From assembly GCA_026545765.1 (NCBI GenBank), contig CM048842.1, positions 20,920,667 to 20,984,666 on the forward strand: a stretch of DNA of 64,000 nt, written 5' to 3'. Below, in pieces: positions 44,276 through 54,726 of the stretch (positions within the stretch are counted from its first letter, which is position 1; every line of letters begins with the position of its first letter). The DNA is from Plantago major. Taxonomy: Eukaryota; Streptophyta; Magnoliopsida; Lamiales; Plantaginaceae. The notes below the pieces were generated by a model that saw only the letters and a list, made by a program, of their open reading frames with translations, searched no databases and was not told where the DNA came from. A program made the translations under genes and the position numbers.

Positions 44276-45190
44276 CTCAAACAAGTGCAAAGCAGTTCCA
44301 ATGATGAGAAAAGGGACCTACTTCCCTTCTTCAAAGCTCAAACCCTGCCAAAGCATATTCAATGCTTCAAGAAATGGCAAAGGTTAAGGTGCTCTGATCT
44401 CTCTGAAATATTGAGAATCACAGATCAACCAACCAGACGAGCACGAGCTCTTGACTTGGAGACATATATCCATGCAATGTTCTACCTAACAAGACATTAC
44501 GACTCTATCAGCATAAGGATTTCTCCAGAAGTGGCGCAGCTTGATACAAGCCTTTGAACAGCAGATGATCGACAAGATTACGATGGCATTCAAGCCGCTT
44601 CTGCCCGCACTGCAGTTTATACCTTCTGAACAAGAAGAGGTTAATGGGCAGAAGATCACTATTCCTGAAGTGATCAATCTTGTATCTGAAGATGATGAGG
44701 AGGAAGAGATAAACGAAAACGACTTTGATGAACCTCCCACTGACCATCACCAAAAGGATGACTAAGACAAAAAGGATGATGATGATGCCCCTGCACCAGG
44801 GACCGAAGGAATTTCACAAAGAAATCATGCCTCAACTGCTGAAAAGCAAACTGAGAGGAAAGCACAGAAATCTCCGTCTCCATCTCCTCAAAAGTCAACT
44901 CATCCATCTCCCCAACAAAAGGTTATTACTGAACAAGTAGTTGAGGATTCTGAGGAAATCGCTCAGAAAATGTTGAATACTCAATCCAGAATCGCCAACT
45001 CGCATAACCGTTGGAAGAAGAACAACAGCTCCATCTTCAACTGGAAGACCAGATAGCTAAATCCAGAGACAAGCTTGACCAACTACAAGATGAATATCTA
45101 CAAGAGATGATTGCTTACTCTGAGGTTAAAGAGCTACAAGATGCTGTAAATGCCATCACCAAAGAACTCGACATCAAGAAGTATTCAAAT
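44276..45190 (+). pseudogene. Accessory gene, acidic and helical part
   Basis: After the last acceptor the frame gives DEKRDLLPFFKAQTLPKHIQ, CFKKWQRLRCSDLSEI and TRRARALDLETYIHAMF, then IPSEQEEVNGQKITIPEVIN, an acidic run (SEDDEEEEINENDFDEPP) with a stop at 44763, an SPSPSPQKS tract, and a helical EEEQQLHLQLEDQIAKSRDK region at 45011-45193. It matches 9830-10650 of the minus copy. Frame breaks occur near 44500 and 45000. Confidence 0.6.
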
Positions 45191-46139
45191 TAAGCATGAT
45201 GCTAAGGCTGCATCATCTTCAAAAGAAGTACCATCCTCCTCCCAAAAAGGGAAGAAACCAATCTCTGAGATGGTTGCTGGACTCGACACAATCGATGAGA
45301 ATGTCCAAGAGGATGAAGATCACTGGGCTGATTACTCAGATGATGAAGAAGACAAGACTTTGGCAGAGCACCGCAATGAACATCTAGCGGTTTCACACTT
45401 ATAAAGGAAACTGATTGCTCCTAAAACTTTCAGCAAACTGCCAAATGTCCACTCCCATGAATACATGAACAGATACCAAGTACTGGCTCATCTGAAAAAG
45501 GAGATGTCTTCACAGAACAAGGAAGTAATTGCCTCCGTCCCCTCTGAAATGAAAAAGTTCACTGAGCTCATCACTCAGAGAACAACTAGCATAGTCATTG
45601 CTCAGAAAGATCTGGGAATGATAAGGGACGATGATGTGTCTTTAGCTGAAAAAGTTTTCCAAGAGGCAAGTTACACTGCTGGAAAAGCAGATGCCATCCT
45701 AGGTCCATTGGCAGAGTTCACTGATAAGGACAATGGACTTATCAAGCAAAATGAGGAGCTCAAAGCCGAACTTCAGAAGTTGGTCACTGCCTACAATTAT
45801 TTACAAGGGCATTTTAACTCTCTCTCAGATTCTTTTATGAGACTAAGTCTGCCAACAATGACTAAGGGGGAAAGAGTGTACAAATCTGGACCTCAAAGTC
45901 AGGGGGAATGGGAAGAAGGAGAAGAAAACAAGAAGAAATCTGGGTCAAAAGCGGCTCGTAGAGGAAGAAGAAACATGAAAACTTCCCACACCACCACTGT
46001 AATCAATGAACCCTCCTCAAGCCAAGTCATGGTAAATAGTAGTCGCCTCGTAAACCCATCAAGGAACTACAATGACAACAAGGGCCATGGCACAGAAACC
46101 TCCAAGGAGTATCAAGGCTCCAAGGAGAAGACAGGTTAA
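45191..46139 (+). pseudogene. Accessory gene, coiled-coil part
   Basis: Carries IDENVQEDEDHWADYSDDEE, a KLPNVHSHEYMNRYQVLAHL segment and a 224-codon open frame (45465-46139) with LITQRTTSIVIAQKDLGMIR, a coiled coil (DKDNGLIKQNEELKAELQKL) and a basic tail (NKKKSGSKAARRGRRN). It corresponds to 8942-9720. The dense leucine heptads suggest self-association. Confidence 0.6.
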
Positions 46140-47052
46140 AGGGATTAATGAATCTTCTGAAGAAAAAGAAGAAGGCCAAATCAAGTCCCCGGCAATGAAG
46201 AAGGTCAGAAACTCTCACAAGATTTAATCTTGATGATGATGAGGAAACCGATGAAGATGAAGCCTCTTCACGTAAAAAGGAAAATTGAAAGCCTAATCGA
46301 GCCCATAGTCGCAAAGCCCTAGCGCCTAAAACACCCTCCGAAATACCAAGTCTATCCAGGTGGTTCTTCAAGCAACAACCCCAAAGAGAATTCAAGACAG
46401 AAGGAATGATCGAGAGTCGAGCAAAGACAAAGTCAACTTCCACTCGTGCCGTAAGAAGCCAAAATAGAGTATGTGAAGAATGACAATGATTCCTCTGCTT
46501 ACAGTGCATCAATCGTAAAATGGCTATGGATTCGAACTTAAGCATCTACCGGTAAATTCAAGATTTCCGTAACCAATCCATAAACAACTTATGGCATGGA
46601 GAAAAGATAAGCCAACCTTGATCAACGCCAATCACATTAAAGCCCGTCGATTTTGAAGTTGTCAAGAGAATCTGCCATGAGAAAGGACCTCTCGATGAAT
46701 GTCCATATGGAAAGCCGATGATGTGCATGCAATTCAATCACAGAACAGCACAAGAGCAAGACTCGCTGTGGAACCCTATGAGTCGTTCTATCTAACTGAA
46801 GATCAATACAAGGGTGACATCAGATATCTGAGGATTATCTACAAATACTTCAAGCTTTCAGATATCAGAATAGAGCATGCCTGGAAGTGGGGAAAGTATC
46901 TGTGGGTCAAAAATTTTGTCAAGAAAAATCCTACCAAAACCTACAAAGAGGTCTGTGGATTTGCCAGAGACACTGAGATGCTCGTCAGAACACTTCTCTA
47001 TGATTATTCTGATGACATCAAAAGGTTTGGAGATAGGAAATTTGCAGACTGA
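46140..47052 (+). pseudogene. Accessory gene, C-terminal part
   Basis: 46140-46690 aligns at DNA level with 8420-8900 of the minus copy but is full of small changes at CAG/CTG words and is unreadable as protein. The frame at 46699-47052 gives YESFYLTEDQYKGDIRYLRI, HAWKWGKYLWVKNFVKKNPT and the shared ending YDYSDDIKRFGDRKFAD with a stop at 47050. It has about 150 bases missing from the minus copy. The domain is unknown. Confidence 0.6.
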
Positions 47053-47429
47053 TCCATAGAACTACTGTTGAAGACTTGAAGAGTTGAAGACTTGAAAACT
47101 AGTCTATTAGGATGTTTAATTGGAGCTTGGATACTCCTGTTGTCCTAATTTACTTTTTTTTTTTTTGTTGTATTTTTGCTGACTGAGCTAAATTTGTTTT
47201 ATATATTGAAGTTATCTGTAATCTTTCTTTGTAACTTATTTGAAGAACTTACTCTCAGATAGTATTCTATAAAAGATAACTTGTCAGCAAAGATCACACC
47301 TTGTGATTTGGTTGATGTTTATTTTCTGCACTTAATTGAATGAATTGAAAAATCTTAACAAATGATTATGTGTTGGATTGTTCCCTCATCCAGATTTGTA
47401 ATAGGTCAGATAGTCATCGTTGACTGATC
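47053..47429 (+). other. Untranslated region before 3' LTR
   Basis: T-rich sequence between the accessory stop and the polypurine tract. It is conserved with 7732-8082 of the minus copy (for example GATCACACCTTGTGATTTGG, an imperfect inverted repeat). Probably the 3' UTR; no frame. Confidence 0.55.
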
Positions 47430-47442
47430 AAAAAGGGGGAAA
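47430..47442 (+). other. Polypurine tract
   Basis: AAAAAGGGGGAAA directly before the 3' LTR start at 47445. Standard plus-strand primer. Confidence 0.85.
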
Positions 47443-47444
47443 TT

Positions 47445-49095
47445 TGTTAGGAAATTTGTTAGATATTTTGTTAGAAATATCTGTTTAGATTTTGATCAGC
47501 AACATGATGACTTATCTTAGTTTCAGAAAGGTGATTAGTACTCTTGGTTCACTTGAACATTGTAAAAGAGGAAACCCACTTAGTATGATAGTCTAGCTAA
47601 TCTTGTATAGGATGTTAGGTCTCAAAATGTAATTTTTATTTTATGAAGAGAAGACCAAGAAGAAGACATCCAAGCAGAACAAGTTCAACAACATTGAAGA
47701 TTTGAAGACTGCACAAGATTACTGAAATGTTTTACAGATACCTGTGATCAGATATCAGAAAGACACAATTTGGTTCTAAAATGAACAAGTGTTTTAAAGA
47801 GATATCTGAGAACTGGAAGGTTTCTGAAAACCAGGAAAGTGCCCACAGATATCTACTCTCAGATACCTTGAGCTTTAACCACATTTCTGAAAAATAAATA
47901 TATTGCAACAAAGTTGTTTCAATAAAGTGGTATCTGAAGATTGAAGACAAGGACGTGCAAAGAATCAGAGAAATCAGATAATACTAGTCTCTGATACAAT
48001 GCATAGTTCCGTTGGCACTACAGGACAAAAGTATAGTACAATGCATTAAATGCACGGACAGAGATGTCTGAAAGAAAGTAACGGTGGCTTCTGAAGAAGA
48101 AGACAAACCTGCTACAGTACTATACACAGATATCAATAGTTTGAATTCGATTTGAGCCTAACGGATACTATTCAAACGGCACTCAAATTCATCTATAAAT
48201 ATCAACACTTAGACTGCTTGAGAACACACCTTGAACTCCATAAACACGCTGAACACCTTACTCTCTCAAAGCAAACTACTTATCCTCAAGCTTTCTGTTG
48301 CGACCAAATCTCTTAATCTTCAGTAGCACTAAAGTTCTAAGTGTCCTGATCCTAAACAAGCACTGCTATTTGTGAAAGTGTTGAATCGAAAGATCAAGTA
48401 TCTGAGATTCATTCTCTTGAACAATTATCATAGACTTGGGTCAGTAAAAAGAACAAGATACCATACATTGCAAAGTGTATTAAGTATACTTGATTCACAG
48501 AGCTATCTGATTAACTGAAAAGTTATTAAAGAAGCTCATCTGACAACTCAAACCAAAACCAACACCATCACTGGCGTGGAGTACAGGAAGTACTTAGTTT
48601 GAGAAACTAAGGAATAACTCCAAGGTTATTGAGCACAGGAAGTACTTAGCTTGGGAAGTTAGGGAATAGCTCAAAAAGGTTTCTGAGTGTGAAGTACTTG
48701 GTCAGGAAACCCGGGGAACAACTCAGGGGGAACATTTGGTTGGGAACCATTTGTTTAAGGAATCTTAGAATAGGATTTTTGTAAGGTGACCTCAATTATC
48801 TATTCTAGTGAATTCTAGGTCTTTGGAAGACCAAAGTGGATTAGTTGGAGGATTACGCCACCTCCAGATACCACTATACTTGCTGTGTTATTTACTTTTC
48901 TGTACTTACATTTCAGCAACACACACACACACTTTAACTGTTTCTGCACTTATCTATCTTAAGTCTTCTGCGCTCTGAATCTAAGTATCAGATATCTACA
49001 CAGATATCTGAGAAATAGTTTTTATCGACAAATGTTTTATAAGACTATTCACCCCCCCCCTCTAGTCTTTTACTTTGCCGTTATCTGGACCAACA
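47445..49095 (+). mobile_element. Copia 3' LTR
   Basis: 1,651 bp, TGTTAGGAAATTTG to GGACCAACA, then the CCATG duplication. TATA box at 48193-48201, hairpin ladder at about 48594-48760, CA-repeat at 48921-48933, C-tract near 49050. It keeps CAGATATCTG-type words that are distorted in the 5' LTR. Confidence 0.93.
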
Positions 49096-49100
49096 CCATG

Positions 49101-49619
49101 TACCTACGAGAGTACACAATGACCCACTTACTCAAAGTAGTCGTTCCAAAGCTCTTAAGCACACAAGAAAACTCACACTACTCTACAAGCAACAAGCATG
49201 GCCAAACCACAAGTTGAAAAAGAAAAATCGAAATGAAAGGAGAATCATATCATTGAACATCCTGTAATTCTCCTCTTGGGTACACAAGAAATGCTAACCA
49301 AGGACGAACGAATTTCCAGCTTTCCCTCATGGGTATGCAAGAAAAATGCTTCCCAAGGAAAAACAATGGAAGACTCAGAATTTCAACCTCCCCTTACGGG
49401 TATGCAAGAGATTGCTGCTCTAAAAAAGAAATAATTTCTAACTCCTACTCATGAGCATGCAAGTAGATTTTCATCTCTTACTCATAGGCATGCACGAAGA
49501 TGGTTCATTTGCAATCCTACAACTTCCCCTAACGGGTACGCAAGAGAAAATTGCTACTCAAAGGAAGAAAACAATATGTAACTTCCCCTAGTGGGTACGC
49601 AAAAAAAATTTTCTACTCA
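49101..49619 (+). repeat. Ty3 Tat 3' region with short degenerate repeats
   Basis: Repeated words such as CTTCCCCTA(A/G)(C/T)GGGTACGCAA and CTCAT(G/A)GG(T/C)ATGCAAG recur every 60-80 bases. They form an irregular array leading into the regular one that begins near 49625. No coding frame. Confidence 0.65.
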
Positions 49620-49624
49620 AAGGA

Positions 49625-51060
49625 TGGGGCAAAAATTGCTTATAGGAGTCTCGCAAGTGCTCCTCCTATCTAAGTAATAAAAATTTCATATTTATCAAAA
49701 TTTCCATTTATTTGTCCAAGAGACGAAAAATTCTTACATGAGGCATTGCAAGTGCTCCTCCTACTTACGTAAGAAGATTTTCATTAAAATATCCATCTAT
49801 TTGTCTAAGGGACAAAAACAATCTTACAGGAGGCATTGCAAGTGCTCCTCCTAGATACGTAAGAAAATTTTCATATTCATTGAAGTTTCCATTTACTTGT
49901 CCATGGGACAATAAAAAATTCTTACAGGAGGTTTTGCAAGTGCTCCTCCTATCTACGTAAGAAATTTTCATACTTATCAAAATTTCCATTTATTTGTCTA
50001 AGAGACAACAAATTCTTACATGAGGTTTTGCAAGTGCTCCTCCTATCTACGTAAGAAATTTTTCATACTTGTCAGAATTTTCATTTATTTGTCTAAGTGA
50101 CAAAAAATTATTACAGTAGGCATTGCAAGTGCTCCTCCAAGCTATGTAAGAAAATTCTCATATTCATTGAAATTTCCATTTATTTGTCTAAGGGACAAAA
50201 AAATCTTACTTGAGGCATTGCAAGTGCTCCGCCTAGCTAAGTAAGAAAATTTTTCATATTCATCAAAATTTCCATTTACTTGTCCATGGGACAAGAAATT
50301 CTTATTTGAGGCATTGCAAGTGCTCCTCCTATCTACGTAAGAAAATTTTCATACTTGTCAGAATTTTCATTTATTTGTCGAAGTGACAAAAAATTCTTAC
50401 AGGAGGCATTGCAAGTGCTCCTCCTAGCTATGTAAGAAAATTTTCATATTCATTGAAATTTCCATTTATTTGTCTAAGGGACAAAAAATTCTTACAGGAG
50501 GCATTGCAAGTGCTCCTCCTAGCTAAGTAAGAAAAATTTTCATATTCATCAAAATTTTCATTTATTTGTCTAAGAGACAAAAAATTTCTTACAGGCGGTT
50601 TTGCAAGTGCTCCTCCTATCTACGTAAGAAAATTTTCATACTTGTCAGAATTTTCATTTATTTGTCTAAGTGACAAAAAATTCTTACAGGAGGCATTGCA
50701 AGTGCTCCTTCAAGCTATGTAAGAAAATTTTCATATTCATTGAAATTTCCATTTATTTGTCTAAGGGACAAAAAATTCTTACAAGAGGCATTGCAAGTGC
50801 TCCTCCTAGCTAAGTAAGAAAATTTTTCATATTCATCAAAATTTCCATTTACTTGTCCATTGGACAAGAAATTCTTATAGGAGGCATTGCAAGCGCTCCT
50901 CCTAGCTACGAAAGAAAATTTTCATATTCATTGAAATGTACACTTATTTGTTTAAGTGACAGGAAATTCTTACAGGACGCATTCCAAGCGCTCCTCCTAG
51001 CTATGTGAAATTTTTTCATGTTTATTGAAAATCTCATGTACTTGTCCAAGAGATAAAAAT
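49625..51060 (+). repeat. Satellite-like tandem array, ~95-bp unit
   Basis: About 15 head-to-tail units, each with GCATTGCAAGTGCTCCTCCT, then a TACGTAAGAAAATTTTCATA-like word, AATTTCCATTTATTTGTC and GGGACAAAAAATTCTTACAG. Spacing of the GCAAGTGCTCC word is 90-100 bases (for example about 49837, 49937, 50029, 50125). Two unit subtypes alternate (CATATTCATTGAAATT and CATACTTGTCAGAATT). It lies in the 3' untranslated region of the Tat element, a class known to carry hypervariable tandem repeats. Confidence 0.9.
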
Positions 51061-51109
51061 TCGTACCAAAGGACTTCCAAAGGCTCCTCATGGGCGCACA
51101 AAGCAAGTT

Positions 51110-51480
51110 GTTTGTTTATTTGTTAAAATTTTCACATGGGCATTGGAAGAGCTCCACATACATGCCTATGCAAGAGACTTGTTTATCAAAAATATTCCCA
51201 AGAGCCCTTGCACTAGCTCCTTGTGCTTATGCACTAAAGTTACTTTTTTACTAAAGGTGTCACATGGGGCATAGGAAGAGCTCCACATGCCTATGCAAGA
51301 CAAATGCACAAGAGGACTTGGAGGAGCTCCTCATGCCTATCTCATGCCTATGCTAACTTATTCATAAATCTACACAAGGGGTTGGAAGAGCTCCTCCTCA
51401 TGCCTATCTCATGCCTATGCTAACTTTTTCATAAATCTACACAAGGGGTTGGAAGAGCTCCTCCTACCTACATGGGAGTA
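51110..51480 (+). repeat. Second, irregular tandem array
   Basis: Four to six units share GGAAGAGCTCC and CATGCCTATGC. One unit of about 75 bases (AAATCTACACAAGGGGTTGG) is present twice at 51366 and 51433. It adjoins the 95-bp array. Confidence 0.8.
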
Positions 51481-52349
51481 TAATTATTCATGTCAAGATC
51501 TCTATCTCCTTATCTACTTGCTAGAAGAAAAAATTACAAGCACAATTCACAATTTACAATATCAATTATATACATCAAAATCAACAATTCAAACACAAAT
51601 TTGAAATTTTTCGAATAATCATCTTACTTCCAAACTGTTCCAATTCAAGTTACTAAATGTCCTTTATCACTAGAAATGAATTTGAAAAATTGGAGAGAAA
51701 TTCAAAGAAGCTACTCTTATCATCCTCAGTCAAAACCATGAATGAATCACCCACTCTGCTCTCAGATCCGAATAAGAGCAATCCAGAATCACCTCCACTC
51801 GCCTCCCTACTCCACTGCCGCACTTGGCATAAGTTGGAGGAGACCCTTCAACTTAGATAGTCTCTGTTTGAAAGAGAAGGAAAAATGTCAAGAAGAAACC
51901 CTTATCACCTTCCAGTGCCGTCCCTATTTACCGGAAGTCGACCAAAATTCCCCTATTCGCCTGTATGATCGACGCTCTATCTTCTGGTCTCTTTCTAGTG
52001 CGTTTATACAAGGTGACGAGCTCAAAGGTTGATCAGTGGATAAAATCGAAGGAAGGAGGTATTCTACAACTCATATTATTTCCGTTAACGATGGCTGTCT
52101 CAAGTCGCGTGTTGAAGAAGATGACGATTTTCTGTATCTATTTCAGACAGGCCATCAAATTGGGCCTCTTTATACGTTGGGCTAGACTTTGCAAATCCAA
52201 TGTGTTTCCACATTAAAAACTCCACCAGCCCCGGTTTGCTCTTCGGTTAATTCTCGACCCTATTTTCTACGAACAATACACTTGCAGTATTTTAGTAATT
52301 TTCCTCGACAAAGAATTATTACTCTCCAACTCGAGACACTTGACTTGAA
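51481..52349 (+). other. Ty3 Tat 3' region, last part
   Basis: No gene recognised. Overlapping frames of 61-96 codons (51657-52389) lack any family resemblance and are probably chance. The stretch ends at the polypurine tract. Confidence 0.5.
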
Positions 52350-52364
52350 GAGTGGGGGACAAAC
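52350..52364 (+). other. Ty3 Tat polypurine tract
   Basis: GAAGAGTGGGGGACAAAC lies directly upstream of the 3' LTR start TGTATTGG at 52365. It marks the plus-strand primer. Confidence 0.75.
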
Positions 52365-53244
52365 TGTATTGGTAAAAAATATGTATTGACCAATTTGACC
52401 AAATTAGGTCCAAACGCTCAAACGAGCCTAATCGAAAGAAATTGGATAAACACTTCCTATGGATCAAGCCCAATCCAAAATACTACATGATCAATTACAA
52501 GTACACGAAGCCATATGGACTACAAGGTGAAAATTGAATATTGTCTCCATGAGAAGGGCCTCCAGTGGTCTAGTCCACATGATAAGGCCCATAACCATAT
52601 GGAAAGCCTCCTAGCGCATACGTGAGATACTTGACGCGCACACCACACCTGGAGTCGAACGGCTCCACATAGGTAGTTGGAGGACTCCGAACTACCCGCG
52701 TACTCGGGTAGTGGTTACGCAACAGACTCATAATAACGTTAGTGGAGAGTCAATATAAGGAGGACGAGGGAGAAACCCTAAAGACATCGCATTCCTCACG
52801 TTCTTAACCTACTGTCGCTTACACAATCATCGTCTTCCTCCTCTCTTCCTCAATCAGAATTACTCACGTACGCATTCCGAGCGCTTATGAGCTCCCAGTA
52901 GACTTTCGCACACAAGCTTGATGAGCATCTCCAAAGCCTCAAGCGAAATCCATATTCCATAGCTAGAAGGTCTTTCCACCTAATCACTCACAATCACTCT
53001 CCAGGTGCCCATCACTTTGAAAGCCCCTTGAACGAAAAGGATAAGTTAATCTCTCACTCTTTGCTATTTCCTTTACTTTTACATCTTCCAGACTCACTGG
53101 CTTGAGCGTCGGAGTCCATACGGTCGGCACCACACCAGTGTCCCAATTGGATTTTATGCCCTAGCGTGCTCTGTTGTTGTCGTGCAGGTCGCTGGTGCCA
53201 CGCAATTCGTATCAATCTTTGATTGTAGGTTCTGAGCATCTACA
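52365..53244 (+). mobile_element. Ty3 Tat 3' LTR
   Basis: 880 bp, matching 23583-24474 with scattered substitutions and indels. It ends GAGCATCTACA and is followed by TGTAT, the partner of GGTAT before the 5' LTR. Confidence 0.9.
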
Positions 53245-53749
53245 TGTATTATTTGTAATTTACTTTTGTAAAATAAGATTTTCAAACTAAGGAAAAACAA
53301 TATAATTACTTTCCACCTCATTATTAGCATGCCACATTGGATATTTGAGTTGACTTTTGGACTATCATGTTGTTGTTTTCTTTTTTTTTTTTTTTTTTTT
53401 GCATCTGGCATGATGTGTTAGTGATGAAATTTTAGGGGCTCCGATGAGTAAGATTGTTTTTCAGGGGAACAGATGTAAATTTTCAAATATGAAATACCAA
53501 AGCCTGCTAAAAGTCCAAACTCACCAAATACCGGAACTTCTGGCCCGCACAATTTGTATAATCTATTATTGAGATGCTAGTTGTTCTATTTATTATGGGA
53601 GTACTCCATGTTTTGATGGTATAAACATTACTCCTCGTTATTCTTAAAAAGAAAAAACATTACTCCTCGTTTCTTTTTAAATATTTCCACTTTGATTTTG
53701 ACCGGTCAACTGTAATTAATTTTGACCACGAATTACTCTTAGGATATTA

Positions 53750-53935
53750 CTCCCTCCGCTCCATAGATCTCTTGCTATTTACTTTTTATACAATTTTTAA
53801 GAAGTTTGATTAAAAAATGGTTTATATAGATAAAGTAATAAGTGATTAAAATATTAATAATGGGGATAGTGAGTTTCCATAAAAGTAAATGGAAAGTTTT
53901 TAATGGAACGCCCAAAATGGAAAGTTTGTAGGGAG
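53750..53935. mobile_element. Stowaway-like MITE
   Basis: A 186-bp element with ends CTCCCTCCG and (reverse) CTCCCTAC, flanked by TA on each side. The CTCCCTCCG terminus and TA target site are typical of plant Tc1/mariner-derived Stowaway elements. Confidence 0.65.
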
Positions 53936-54083
53936 TATAATAAAAAAATTTAATGTACATAATATTCATACTATAATTTTAATTAAATTTTAATGTACAT
54001 AATAAAAAAGTTTCCACAAAATTATTTAATTAAATTTAAACTAGTAATATTCATAATATAATTTTATTAGGCATTAATTCATA

Positions 54084-54352
54084 CCCCCGTCCCAAACAAT
54101 AATGTACATATTCCTTTTATGGACGTCCCAAAAAACTAGTCTCATTCCAAAAATAGCAAAAAAGTACACCCACTAACTCCCACTAACTCAATTATCTCTC
54201 TTACTTTTTCCATTTTTTATCATTATATATCTTATCTCTCATACCTTTTACATTCATTATCATTTCTCTCCCCAACAACAAACAATAAACAATTGACTTT
54301 CTTAAAAATAGCGCCGGAAAGTAATGAGACTAATTCTTTGGGACGGAGGGAG
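54084..54352. mobile_element. Stowaway-like MITE
   Basis: A 269-bp element. The left end CCCCCGTCCCAAA and right end TTTGGGACGGAGGGAG are inverted repeats, with TA flanks. Inside are T-rich stretches and no gene. Confidence 0.75.
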
Positions 54353-54726
54353 TATATTTTATGAGTAATCTGTGGTCAAAATTAATTATAGTTGATCGCA
54401 GAATAGTACAGTGGAAACCTTTTGAAAACAAATAGGGGAGTATCTTGTATCATGATGAATTAAGAATTTAGTTACTTGTAAGATTTGATTAAAATGGTAC
54501 AAAATTTGATTAAAAAAATAGTGGAAGGGTATTATTGTACATACTAGAAAATCCAAAAATTGTTTTGTTTTGTATCAAACAAGGTATATCGATTATAAAT
54601 ACTATATGCATTGAATGCTACCAAACATGGTATTTATACGTAAATACCATTTCAATTATCTTGATTTTTACTGCGGGTCCAAATATCGTGTATTTTTGTA
54701 TTTGTGAATAGCAAATACCATACTCT

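Larger units (their letters stand above)
33124..49095 (+). mobile_element. Giant copia retrotransposon, structurally complete
   Basis: Length 15,972 bp with both LTRs and a perfect five-base target duplication CCATG (33119-33123 and 49096-49100). Order: 5' LTR, primer site, gag with coiled coil, protease, integrase, reverse transcriptase, RNase H, hairpin repeats, accessory multi-exon gene, polypurine tract, 3' LTR. The two LTRs agree closely except at clustered CAG/CTG sites, so the insertion is recent. It lies in the 3' region of the Tat element. About 16 kb is far longer than usual copia elements (roughly 5-10 kb), the excess being the accessory region. The lineage is probably sirevirus-like; this is inference from the coiled coil after gag and the extra region after pol. 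Confidence 0.92.
23583..53244 (+). mobile_element. Ty3/gypsy Tat-type element containing nested insertions
   Basis: LTRs at 23583-24474 and 52365-53244 begin TGTATTGGTAAAAAATATG and end GAGCATCTACA. Flanks GGTAT and TGTAT form a 4/5 target duplication. Between them lie a primer site, gag, protease, reverse transcriptase, RNase H, a second archaeal-type RNase H, integrase and a long repeat-rich 3' region. The second RNase H places it in the Tat lineage. A MITE (30231-31390) and a 16-kb copia (33124-49095) are inserted in the 3' region; without them the element is about 12.5 kb. Stops and frameshifts occur in every coding domain. Confidence 0.9.
53245..54726. other. Intergenic DNA with MITEs
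   Basis: AT-rich and gene-free. It includes a long T-run (53379-53400) and the two Stowaway-like MITEs listed separately. Its right part (about 54540-54726) adjoins the break in the RPS23 pseudogene. Confidence 0.5.

Noticed and set aside
46027..46545. 172-codon minus-strand frame
   Set aside because: Antisense to the accessory gene in a zone of suspected sequence errors; no family resemblance.
41480..47052. Calling the accessory gene a retroviral envelope
   Set aside because: No signal peptide or conserved membrane anchor is seen outside a doubtful 18-residue stretch, and basic and acidic tracts look nuclear. Position alone does not prove an envelope.
49625..51060. Regular repeats that could suggest a CRISPR array
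   Set aside because: Units are ~95 bases with no unique spacers, in a plant retrotransposon 3' region; this is a tandem satellite-like array.
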